64,000 nt of DNA from Alkalibacillus almallahensis (GTDB lineage: Bacteria; Bacillota; Bacilli; Bacillales; Alkalibacillaceae). A program made the translations under genes and the position numbers. The stretch lies in assembly GCF_011761495.1 (NCBI RefSeq), contig NZ_JAASRU010000002.1:1-64000 (forward strand), written 5' to 3'. The notes below the pieces were generated by a model. The model worked only from the letters and a program-made list of their open reading frames with translations. It did not search any database and was not told the DNA's origin. Positions 9,199 to 16,687 of the stretch are shown here, one piece after another. Positions within the stretch are counted from its first letter, which is position 1, and each line of letters opens with the position of its first letter.

Positions 9199-9837
9199 TT
9201 ACATCCAATCATGACGCTTACCCATAAAGCGTAATGAATCGAATGTTTCAATTGATTCTTTTGGCACATCTTCACCAATTCTAACGAGTAAACAATTAGC
9301 GGGGTGGGACATAATTTCTGGGTCGTCTGTTGACATAGGTGTCAGTCCACCATGGCCCATCATTCTCTCCATAATTTCGCGGTATTGCCAAATGTTAAGC
9401 CGTGTCGAATCCATATCCCAATGCCAATAATATTCAGTTGTAATGACAATATAATTCTCCATTTGGTGATCTAACATCGCCACTTCTAGCAAAGTGGATC
9501 CAATACTAAGACCACGATAGTCATTAGATACTTCGATAGCACCTAATTCAATCAAATCTTCCATTTTGATTTCAGACCAACGCTCTAATGGATCAGGATG
9601 CAAAAAGGTTGCATAACCAACGATTTTATCACCATCACGCGCAATAATAATACGCCCTTCTTCAAAATCAGCAATAGACTTTACCGCTTCAAATTGCTTC
9701 TTAGCTGGACGAAATGCTGTTAACCCTTCATCGAAGTAATAATCAGCTAAAAAAGTTGAAGATAGAGGTCCTTCTACAATAATGACTTGATCGCCATTCT
9801 GAATTGTTTTGTGATGATAGGTTTTTGGATGCTTCAA
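9199..9837 (-). CDS. acuA: AcuA, GNAT-family protein acetyltransferase
   Basis: A 212-residue GNAT acetyltransferase. Strong family segments include LTAFRPAKKQFEA, EEGRIIIARDGDKIVGYATF, HPDPLERWSE, MEDLIELGAIEV and the acetyl-CoA loop NDYRGLSIGSTLL. It inactivates acetyl-CoA synthetase by acetylating a lysine. The open frame runs on upstream through the PBP repeat DNA. The true start is almost certainly the TTG at 9837: AGGTGG lies 7 bases before it, and the N-terminus KHPKTYHHK matches the B. subtilis protein. An extended -10 promoter lies just upstream. acsA, its usual target and neighbour, is not in the window. Confidence 0.93.
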   Translation of the reverse strand: MKHPKTYHHKTIQNGDQVIIVEGPLSSTFLADYYFDEGLTAFRPAKKQFEAVKSIADFEEGRIIIARDGDKIVGYATFLHPDPLERWSEIKMEDLIELGAIEVSNDYRGLSIGSTLLEVAMLDHQMENYIVITTEYYWHWDMDSTRLNIWQYREIMERMMGHGGLTPMSTDDPEIMSHPANCLLVRIGEDVPKESIETFDSLRFMGKRHDWM

Positions 9838-9868
9838 AGTGACACCACCTAAATCAAATGATAAGTCT

Positions 9869-9877
9869 ATTATAACA
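9869..9877 (-). promoter_or_regulatory. Extended -10 promoter of the acuABC operon
   Basis: On the minus strand TGTTATAAT is a full extended -10 element. No good -35 lies 17 bases away. It is about 20 bases upstream of the acuA ribosome-binding site and just after the PBP terminator. Confidence 0.6.
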
Positions 9878-9901
9878 TGTTTAGTCATCATTCTTATAGA
9901 A

Positions 9902-9931
9902 AAATCCCACTGAATTGAGTCAGTGGGATTT
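9902..9931 (-). terminator. Terminator of the PBP gene
   Basis: A perfect 12-bp stem (9902-9913 with 9920-9931) with a 6-base loop. Read on the minus strand it ends in a T-run, so it stops the PBP transcript just before the acuA promoter. Confidence 0.85.
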
Positions 9932-9949
9932 GAATAATTTAGGGTTGAT

Positions 9950-12900
9950 TTAGTTTGAACTGTCACCGGAACCGTCGGTGGAACCATCGTCAGAACCACC
10001 ATCGGAACCGTCGGTGGAACCATCGTCAGAACCACCACCGGAACCGCCGTTGGAACCATCGTCAGAACCACCACCGGAACCGCCGCTGGAACCATCGTCA
10101 GAACCACCACCGGAACCGCCGCTGGAACCATCGTCAGAACCACCACCGGAACCGCCGTTAGAACCATCGTCAGAACCACCATCGGAACCGTCGGTGGAAC
10201 CATCGTCAGAACCACCACCGGAACCGCCGTTGGAACCATCGTCAGAACCACCATCGGAACCGTCGGTGGAACCATCGTCAGAACCACCACCGGAACCGCC
10301 GCTGGAACCATCGTCAGAACCACCATCGGAACCGCCACTGGAACCATCGTCAGATCCTTCACTGGAGTCATTATTATCTCCTGATCCAGAATCTCCTTCA
10401 GAACCAGACTCTTCACTTTCTTCTTCCTCTTCTTCAAGTGAACCATAAATTACTGATTCAGATAGGTTTGATTCATGGCCATACAGACTTACAGCTCTCA
10501 CTGCATAGACAGAATCACTTGATGGAAGAGAAATTTCTGTTGACGTTGTATTTCCAATTTCACTAAATGAGCTATCTTCATCTGCAGCACGGTAAACTCT
10601 ATAACCAACAACTTGACCGTCTGCTCCAGACCAATTAAGTGTACCGCCTGAAATAGATACATTGGATGGTGCGCTAGGTGCGCCTTCATCATCTAATTCG
10701 TCTTCAACGTTGACCAAGTCTGGGATATCACCATCCTCGATGATTTGGTCCATATCAACTGGGTCAGACCAACCAGAACCAACTCGATAAGTTGTGCCCC
10801 AGCCAAATTCATCGATAAAGTCGTTTTCCATTGTAAAGCCTTCTTCGGTAAATTCACTAGGTGTTGCATCAACAGCTGGATAACGATCGCCATCTATTTC
10901 GACATAGTCACTAGTTGAGAAGATGTCGTTATCGCTTGAAGACGGTGCATAGTCAGTGTTAAATAGATCAGTACTAACTAAACCGAGTTCAGCGCACATA
11001 TCACTTGGGGCGTTACCTGTTAATCCACAGTAACTGCGTGAAACAATGCCCCCAGGACTTGAAAAGCTTTCACTTGGTGTTACAAGGTCAGAATTTATCT
11101 CAGCAGAAGAATTAACGAGTTCCGACCAAAACTGTAGGTTACGTCTACTATACTGATCATGGTTTAGCTCTAGAGCAGATGGATTTACGGCTTCATCATG
11201 ATTGTAATACCCCATCCATGTTCCGACTGTGACATTTGGGTTAGTACCTACAAACCAAGCATCTTTATAGTCTCCAGATGTACCTGTTTTACCAGCCCAG
11301 TCAACACCAGGATTATTCAATGTGTAATTTAAGGATGCTGCCGTACCATTGTTGACGACATCACGCATCATATCGATCGTTAAATAAGCAGTTTGAGGCG
11401 AGAAGACTTCCTCAGATTCGGATTCATGTTCATAAATAATATTGCCTTCATCATCTTCAATGCGCTCAACCATGTACGGACTCTTATGGTTACCTTGATT
11501 AGCGAAAGTCGTATAAGCAGAGACATTTTCTTCAATGGTCATAGGAGGTGATGGACCTAGAACGTTTGATGGAACGTTTTGTCCACCATCAATCCCCATT
11601 TTGTCTAAAAATCGTTTTGGATTACCATCTTCTTCGATGATGTCAATCATCAAACGGGAAGCAGGGATGTTATCGGAATCCCGCAATGCTTCTCTTGCGC
11701 TAACAAATCCACCCGTATCATAGGAAATATAGTTACTTGGTGACCATGGTTCGCCAGGGTAGTAGTCAAATTTAACATTTAAAAGAGGTGATCCAGGTTG
11801 AATAATACCTAATTCCATTCCGACTGCATAACCAAACAACGGTTTCATCGTACTACCAGGAGGTCGAATATTATAGGTTGCATTATTGACTTGGCGTCTG
11901 TCGAAATCTCGACCACCCACAAAACTTAAAATGGCACCTGAACTATTCTCAATCATCATCGCGCCAGCTTCAACAGGAATTTCTTTTTGTGTTATTTCAC
12001 CTGTATCAGGATTTTCTACTTGAACGGTTTTTGTTCTACCGTAATTGTCAAACTTATTCTTTCTAACTTGCCATTCGTCATAAATATCTTTCTTAATGGT
12101 TGTATGCACTTTTAGTCCGCTATGACGCAATTCATTCATGGCTAAATCACGGTAATGCTGACGTGTTGAGTCAACATTATTATATTCTTCTAATTCACCT
12201 TGTTCTTCAGCTAATTGTTCAGCTAAGACGTCGCGTGCACGTCTTTGAACTTCATCTGCAATAAACGGATAATCGTCGCGAATCGATTCTGTTTTTTGTG
12301 TGAAATCAGAGACAATGTCGTAATTTAAAGCCTCTTCATATTCTTGATCACTAATTTTCCCAGCGTCATGCATACGTTCCAGAACTGATTCCATTCGGTT
12401 TAAACCAGGTTGTAGTTGTTCTTCTGGTTTAAGTTCACCACCATTAGCATATGGTGTATAAACATATGGATTTTGTGGTAAACCAGCGATATAGGCAGCT
12501 TGAGGGATATTCAATTCTTCAGCATTTACATCAAAGATTCCTTGAGCTGCTGCTTGAATACCAGCAATATTACGCCCGGTTGAGTCTCGCCCAAATGGCA
12601 CGACATTTAGATAAGCTTCTAATATATTTTCCTTATCAATAAATTGTTCTAAGCGTAAAGAAATAAATATTTCCTCAGCCTTACGTTCGAATGATACTTC
12701 ATTAGACAAGATTTGGTTTTTAACGAGCTGCTGGGTCAATGTACTACCACCAGTTTGAGTAGGTGTTCCAGCAAATTGTTGGTATAGGGCACGCATGATG
12801 GCCTTTGGTACAATACCTTCGTGCTCATAGAAATTCTCGTCTTCAGTAGCAATCACAGCGTCTATGAAAGTTTGTGAGACTTGATCACTACTAATTTGTT

Positions 12901-13204
12901 CACGGTGTATATTACCACGAATTTCACCTAAGTATTTTTCGTCAGCGAAATAAACTTCAGATGTTTCTTCATAGTTATGGACCATTTCTGTCATTTCACT
13001 AGCTTCACTAACTTCTACGTCTTCAACTAAAGAAGCGAGATAGCCGAAACCTAATCCACCAATAAAAAAGGCGACGGTTACACCGATAATGATGAAGAAT
13101 AGTAAGACATTCCAAGCAATATCGAGTGAAACACGTGTGTATTTCGGAAATTTCCCTTTTTGAAAAAATGAAAGAAATTTATTGTCAGATTTTTGATTAC
13201 TCAT
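9950..13204 (-). CDS. Class A penicillin-binding protein (PBP1A type) with an FN3 domain and repetitive tail
   Basis: A 1084-residue bifunctional peptidoglycan synthase. A short cytoplasmic segment and one membrane helix (about 30-58) precede a GT51 transglycosylase domain, with Glu121 in [10 protein letters not shown] and then [13 protein letters not shown]. The transpeptidase domain has Ser451-x-x-Lys454 in RPPGSTMKP, Ser510-Asp-Asn512 and Lys639-Thr-Gly in [10 protein letters not shown] fibronectin type III domain lies near residues 845-925. The last roughly 130 residues are about eleven 12-residue Ser/Gly/Asp repeats. AGGAGG is 7 bases before the ATG. PBPs of this kind lie near tyrS in several Bacillaceae. 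The tail would project into the wall; its role is unknown. Confidence 0.93.
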   Translation of the reverse strand: MSNQKSDNKFLSFFQKGKFPKYTRVSLDIAWNVLLFFIIIGVTVAFFIGGLGFGYLASLVEDVEVSEASEMTEMVHNYEETSEVYFADEKYLGEIRGNIHREQISSDQVSQTFIDAVIATEDENFYEHEGIVPKAIMRALYQQFAGTPTQTGGSTLTQQLVKNQILSNEVSFERKAEEIFISLRLEQFIDKENILEAYLNVVPFGRDSTGRNIAGIQAAAQGIFDVNAEELNIPQAAYIAGLPQNPYVYTPYANGGELKPEEQLQPGLNRMESVLERMHDAGKISDQEYEEALNYDIVSDFTQKTESIRDDYPFIADEVQRRARDVLAEQLAEEQGELEEYNNVDSTRQHYRDLAMNELRHSGLKVHTTIKKDIYDEWQVRKNKFDNYGRTKTVQVENPDTGEITQKEIPVEAGAMMIENSSGAILSFVGGRDFDRRQVNNATYNIRPPGSTMKPLFGYAVGMELGIIQPGSPLLNVKFDYYPGEPWSPSNYISYDTGGFVSAREALRDSDNIPASRLMIDIIEEDGNPKRFLDKMGIDGGQNVPSNVLGPSPPMTIEENVSAYTTFANQGNHKSPYMVERIEDDEGNIIYEHESESEEVFSPQTAYLTIDMMRDVVNNGTAASLNYTLNNPGVDWAGKTGTSGDYKDAWFVGTNPNVTVGTWMGYYNHDEAVNPSALELNHDQYSRRNLQFWSELVNSSAEINSDLVTPSESFSSPGGIVSRSYCGLTGNAPSDMCAELGLVSTDLFNTDYAPSSSDNDIFSTSDYVEIDGDRYPAVDATPSEFTEEGFTMENDFIDEFGWGTTYRVGSGWSDPVDMDQIIEDGDIPDLVNVEDELDDEGAPSAPSNVSISGGTLNWSGADGQVVGYRVYRAADEDSSFSEIGNTTSTEISLPSSDSVYAVRAVSLYGHESNLSESVIYGSLEEEEEESEESGSEGDSGSGDNNDSSEGSDDGSSGGSDGGSDDGSSGGSGGGSDDGSTDGSDGGSDDGSNGGSGGGSDDGSTDGSDGGSDDGSNGGSGGGSDDGSSGGSGGGSDDGSSGGSGGGSDDGSNGGSGGGSDDGSTDGSDGGSDDGSTDGSGDSSN
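9961..10362. repeat. 36-bp tandem repeat tract in the 3' end of the PBP gene
   Basis: About eleven units of 36 bp encode variants of SDDGS-(S/N/T)-(G/D)-GS-(G/D)-GG on the minus strand. It is markedly GC-rich against an AT-rich background. Because every unit is a multiple of three and lacks stops, several overlapping frames stay open, producing false ORFs on both strands and a false extension of acuA. Unit number is likely to vary by slippage. Confidence 0.9.
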
Positions 13205-13231
13205 CGACGAACCTCCTAAAATATCGATTAT

Positions 13232-13259
13232 ATTATAGCATATCTTGTCTAATCGTCAT
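13232..13259 (-). promoter_or_regulatory. Predicted promoter of the PBP gene
   Basis: On the minus strand ATGACG (13259-13254) and TATAAT (13237-13232) are 16 bases apart, with TGC directly before the -10, making it an extended element. Confidence 0.6.
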
Positions 13260-13310
13260 ATCATCTATTAGAATGATTATGTTGCGTTTTTAGTAAGACT
13301 ATGGTAAAAA

Positions 13311-13316
13311 TATAAT
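13311..13316 (+). promoter_or_regulatory. Likely -10 element for the tyrS leader
   Basis: A TATAAT hexamer lies about 15-20 bases before the start of the T-box leader. The -35 is unclear: TTGCGT at 13282-13287 is too far for normal spacing, unless the -10 is the overlapping TAAAAA. Confidence 0.4.
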
Positions 13317-13334
13317 GATCAAATAAAAATAACA

Positions 13335-13552
13335 AGCGACGAATAGTTGAAGTAAGGACATAATGATGGTGTTACAGAGAGCTGATGGGTGGTGCAAATC
13401 AGTACACACTATGGACTGAATTACGGCTAGGAGCTTTTCTCGATTATGAGACGGTTAGTCCCGTTAACGAAAGAAGTGGTGTCTTGTATTTGAAGACACA
13501 AATAGGGTGGTAACGCGAGCCTCTCGTCCCTAAGCGGATGAGGGGCTTTTTT
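13335..13552 (+). ncRNA. T-box riboswitch (tRNA-Tyr) upstream of tyrS
   Basis: A T-box leader that senses uncharged tRNA-Tyr. The T-box core AGGGTGGTAACGCG is at 13504-13517, one base from the usual consensus. Its UGGU bulge is complementary to the ACCA end of a tRNA with discriminator A, as in tRNA-Tyr. A likely tyrosine specifier UAC lies at 13422-13424 in the stem I region. An intrinsic terminator (13519-13529 with 13536-13546, then six T) competes with the antiterminator that contains the T-box. This 369-base gap before tyrS holds no gene. Confidence 0.92.
13519..13552 (+). terminator. T-box-controlled terminator before tyrS
   Basis: An 11-bp stem including two G-T pairs, a 6-base loop and six T. 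Its 5' arm overlaps the T-box side of the antiterminator, so folding is mutually exclusive. Confidence 0.88.
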
Positions 13553-13573
13553 ATATTTTAAAGGAGGTATACC

Positions 13574-14845
13574 ATGAATATTATTGAAGATTTACATGCC
13601 AGAGGGCTCATTAATCAGATGACTGATGATGTGGGGTTAGAAAATCATTTAATTGAAGATAGAGTGTCATTATATTGTGGATTTGACCCTACAGCTGATA
13701 GCCTTCATATTGGTCATTTATTACCTATTTTAATGCTGAAACGTTTCCAAGAAGCGGGTCATCGACCGATTGCATTAGTTGGTGGTGGCACTGGTTTAAT
13801 TGGTGATCCGAGTGGACGTAGTGAAGAACGTCAATTGAATGAGGAATCAATTGTTCAAGATTGGGTGGCTAATATTGAGAGTCAATTGTCTCGTTTAATT
13901 GATTTTTCTGATGAGAAAACAGGAGCTAAAGTCGTGAATAACTATGATTGGCTTTCAGAGATGTCAGTGATCGATTTATTGCGTGATGTAGGTAAGCATT
14001 TCAGTGTTAATTATATGTTAGCGAAGGATTCTGTTGAAACAAGAATCGAAAACGGGATTTCTTTTACAGAATTCACTTATATGTTGCTTCAGTCACTTGA
14101 TTTCCAACGATTAAATCAACAAGAAAATGTGACCTTACAAATTGGTGGTAGTGACCAGTGGGGTAATATTACAGCTGGATTAGAATTTATTCGTCGTAAA
14201 AGTGATGAAGGCGAAGACGTTGAGGCATACGGTCTGACAGTACCATTAATCACTAAGGCTGATGGTTCAAAGTTTGGTAAAACAGCGGGCGGAGCTATTT
14301 GGCTTGATGAGAAGAAGACGAGTCCTTATGAATTTTACCAATTCTGGATTAATACCGACGATCGTGATGTCGTGAAGTTCTTGAAATCTTTCACCTTCTT
14401 ATCATTAGAGGAGATTGCTGAATTAGAAAAAGAACTATCAGAACGTCCAGAACAAAGAATAGCTCAGCGTCGATTAGCTGAAGAAATGACGAAAATGGTT
14501 CATAGTGAAGCAGCCCTCAATCAAGCACAACGTATTACAGCTGCACTCTTTGGTGGAGATATCAATGATTTAACTAAAGAAGAGGTTGAGGTCGGTTTTA
14601 AAGATATTCCGACCTATGAACTAATTGATTCCGAAAAAGGTTTAATTGATTTACTTGTTGAAGCAAAAATTTCTTCATCTAAACGTCAAGCACGCGAAGA
14701 TATTCAAAATGGTGCGATTTATATTAATGATCAACGCCAGCAAGATTTGGGTTATGTTGTGAATCATGAAGATCGAATTGATAATGCATTTACTGTCATT
14801 CGCCGTGGTAAGAAGAAATACTTTTTAGTACGTCATAGCTCATAA
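13574..14845 (+). CDS. tyrS: Tyrosyl-tRNA synthetase TyrS
   Basis: A 423-residue class Ic aminoacyl-tRNA synthetase that charges tRNA-Tyr. The HIGH motif is His45-Ile-Gly-His48 in ADSLHIGHLLP, after the tyrosine-pocket segment YCGFDPTADS. The second signature appears as KFGKTAGGAIWLD, the bacterial form of KMSKS. A C-terminal S4 RNA-binding domain spans about 355-420. AAGGAGG lies 7 bases before the ATG. Expression is controlled by the T-box leader. Confidence 0.97.
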   Translation: MNIIEDLHARGLINQMTDDVGLENHLIEDRVSLYCGFDPTADSLHIGHLLPILMLKRFQEAGHRPIALVGGGTGLIGDPSGRSEERQLNEESIVQDWVANIESQLSRLIDFSDEKTGAKVVNNYDWLSEMSVIDLLRDVGKHFSVNYMLAKDSVETRIENGISFTEFTYMLLQSLDFQRLNQQENVTLQIGGSDQWGNITAGLEFIRRKSDEGEDVEAYGLTVPLITKADGSKFGKTAGGAIWLDEKKTSPYEFYQFWINTDDRDVVKFLKSFTFLSLEEIAELEKELSERPEQRIAQRRLAEEMTKMVHSEAALNQAQRITAALFGGDINDLTKEEVEVGFKDIPTYELIDSEKGLIDLLVEAKISSSKRQAREDIQNGAIYINDQRQQDLGYVVNHEDRIDNAFTVIRRGKKKYFLVRHSS

Positions 14846-14851
14846 ATTCAT

Positions 14852-14883
14852 AAACAGCCAACTTTATTTAAGGTTGGCTGTTT
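14852..14883 (+). terminator. Terminator of tyrS
   Basis: A perfect 11-bp stem (14852-14862 with 14873-14883), 10-base loop, followed by TATTTTTA. Confidence 0.88.
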
Positions 14884-15013
14884 ATTTTTATAAAAACCAG
14901 ACTAAATGGATGAGCTTTATTTGAATTATGATGTTTATAAGGGTATAATCATTTTGTTGTATGATGTCATAAACTAATTTTGATACAACATGAATTGATT
15001 AAGGGGGATTATC

Positions 15014-16639
15014 ATGTTAAACATCATGAAGAAATTATCGTTACTATTAGTTGTGTTAGTTGCATTAGCAGCTTGTGCAAGTGAAGGTAGCAGCGATTCA
15101 GAAGAAGGGGAAGAGAACCAATCAGAAGAATCTGCAGAAGGTAAAACGCAAGAGCAAGAATCTGATGGTAATAATGAAGAACTCGTGGTTGATCTGGATT
15201 CAACACCATCATCACTTGATCCACATGCAGCAAATGATGGGATCTCGTTATATGTGATGACTAATATTTATGATACATTAGTTCGGATGAATCAAGATCT
15301 TGAGCTTGAACCGAGTTTAGCTAAAAGTTATGAACAAGTGAATGAAACGACTTGGGAGTTTAAGTTAAGGGAAGATGTCACATTTCATGATGGTGAACCA
15401 TTTAATGCAGAAGTGGTCAAGATGAATCTTGATCGTGTTTTAGATCCAGAAGTTGGGGCGACCTTAAGCTTCTTATTTGATATGATTGATGAGGTAGAAG
15501 TCGTTGATAATTATACAGTTCAAATTCATACAGAATACCCATTCTCAGCACTGCCAGCTCATTTAGCTCACCCTGGTGGTCACATGATTAGTCCGAAATC
15601 AATAGAAGCGGATTACGAAGGGATGGAGAATGGAGAAAACCCACTTACAGCTGTTAATGAAAATCCTGTAGGTACAGGGTATTATGAATTAGAGGAACAT
15701 AATTCAGGCGAAAATGTAATCTTAACGAAAAATGAAGATTACTGGGGAGAAAAACCTAACTTTGAACGCATTGTTTTCAAAGCAGTTCCTGAAGAAAGTT
15801 CACGTGTTTCAGAATTACTGACTGATGAAGCTGATATCATTTATCCGGTCAATACCGATAAAGTGTCTAGTATTAATGAGTCAGAAGAAGGTCGTGTGAA
15901 AGAATCAGAAAGTGCTAGTATGTCTTACTTAGGTTTTAATGTTGAAAAAGAGCCGTTAGATAATCGTGGGGTACGCCGAGCTATTAATATGGCTATTGAT
16001 AAAGAAGCTTTAGTAGAAGGCTTGATGAGTGGCGTTCCTTTACCAGCGGCTGGTCCATTAGCGCCAACAGTGAATGGATACAGTGATGAATTAGAGTTGA
16101 TTGAACATGACGTGGAAGAAGCAAAAGAAATATTAAAAGAAGAGGGTTATGAGGAAGGCTTTAGTCTAGATGTTTATGTCTATGATAAAACGACGGCTGA
16201 TACAGCTGTTTATATTCAGTCTGAATTAGAAGAACTCAACATTGAACTGAATATTGAACAATTGGATATAGGTGCTTACTTAGATTTAACAGCACAAGGA
16301 GAGCATGATATGTTAGTCGGTAGTTGGGGCACTGTCACTCTAGATGCTGATTATGGTTTATATCCAATGTTCCATTCTGAAAACGCAGGGTCGGCAGGTA
16401 ATCGTTCATTCTTTAGTCATGATAAGGTTGATCAACTATTAGAAGAAGCTAGACGATCTAATGATGAAGAGAAACGTTTAGAATTATACGAGGAAGCACA
16501 GCAAATTATTATTGATGAATCACCTATCGTACCATTATATCATTCTGTCCTACTAGCAGGGTTAAGTGAAGATATAGAAGGATTCTACCAGTATCCAAGT
16601 AGTTTCCCTTATTTAAAAGACGTTAAAAAATCGGAATAA
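15014..16639 (+). CDS. Lipoprotein substrate-binding protein of a peptide/nickel-type ABC transporter (SBP_bac_5)
   Basis: A 541-residue extracellular solute receptor of the DppA/OppA/GsiB group. The signal peptide ends in the lipobox LAAC with Cys21 as lipidation site. A linker of mainly Ser, Glu and Gln follows (about 22-55). The mature domain starts with LVVDLDSTPSSLDPHAANDG and has WEFKLREDVTFHDGEPFNAE, the family signature. Relatives are often named glutathione-binding proteins, but the ligand cannot be read from sequence. No permease or ATPase gene adjoins it, so it is an orphan receptor flanked by terminators. The start follows AAGGGGGAT. Confidence 0.85.
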   Translation: MLNIMKKLSLLLVVLVALAACASEGSSDSEEGEENQSEESAEGKTQEQESDGNNEELVVDLDSTPSSLDPHAANDGISLYVMTNIYDTLVRMNQDLELEPSLAKSYEQVNETTWEFKLREDVTFHDGEPFNAEVVKMNLDRVLDPEVGATLSFLFDMIDEVEVVDNYTVQIHTEYPFSALPAHLAHPGGHMISPKSIEADYEGMENGENPLTAVNENPVGTGYYELEEHNSGENVILTKNEDYWGEKPNFERIVFKAVPEESSRVSELLTDEADIIYPVNTDKVSSINESEEGRVKESESASMSYLGFNVEKEPLDNRGVRRAINMAIDKEALVEGLMSGVPLPAAGPLAPTVNGYSDELELIEHDVEEAKEILKEEGYEEGFSLDVYVYDKTTADTAVYIQSELEELNIELNIEQLDIGAYLDLTAQGEHDMLVGSWGTVTLDADYGLYPMFHSENAGSAGNRSFFSHDKVDQLLEEARRSNDEEKRLELYEEAQQIIIDESPIVPLYHSVLLAGLSEDIEGFYQYPSSFPYLKDVKKSE

Positions 16640-16650
16640 GCTTGTAAATT

Positions 16651-16685
16651 AAAAGGAGAGCTCAACATAATTGAGCTCTCCTTTT
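16651..16685. terminator. Bidirectional terminator between the lipoprotein gene and the UPF0182 gene
   Basis: A perfect 15-bp stem (16651-16665 with 16671-16685) and 5-base loop, with A and T runs on the two sides. Confidence 0.92.
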
Positions 16686-16687
16686 TC

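Noticed and set aside
9838-10446. Upstream extension of acuA giving a 415-residue frame with Val/Pro/Thr repeats
   Set aside because: It crosses the PBP repeat tract, terminator and acuA promoter. The TTG at 9837 has the ribosome-binding site and the family N-terminus.
9955-10448. Plus-strand frames with Pro/Glu/Ser or Arg/His/Asn repeats
   Set aside because: Antisense translations of the 36-bp PBP repeat. No ribosome-binding site, and the sense frame is a clear PBP.
13403-13405. UAC in AGTACACAC as the T-box specifier
   Set aside because: It is less well placed than the UAC at 13422-13424 in the usual GAA-type context, though a fold calculation could decide.
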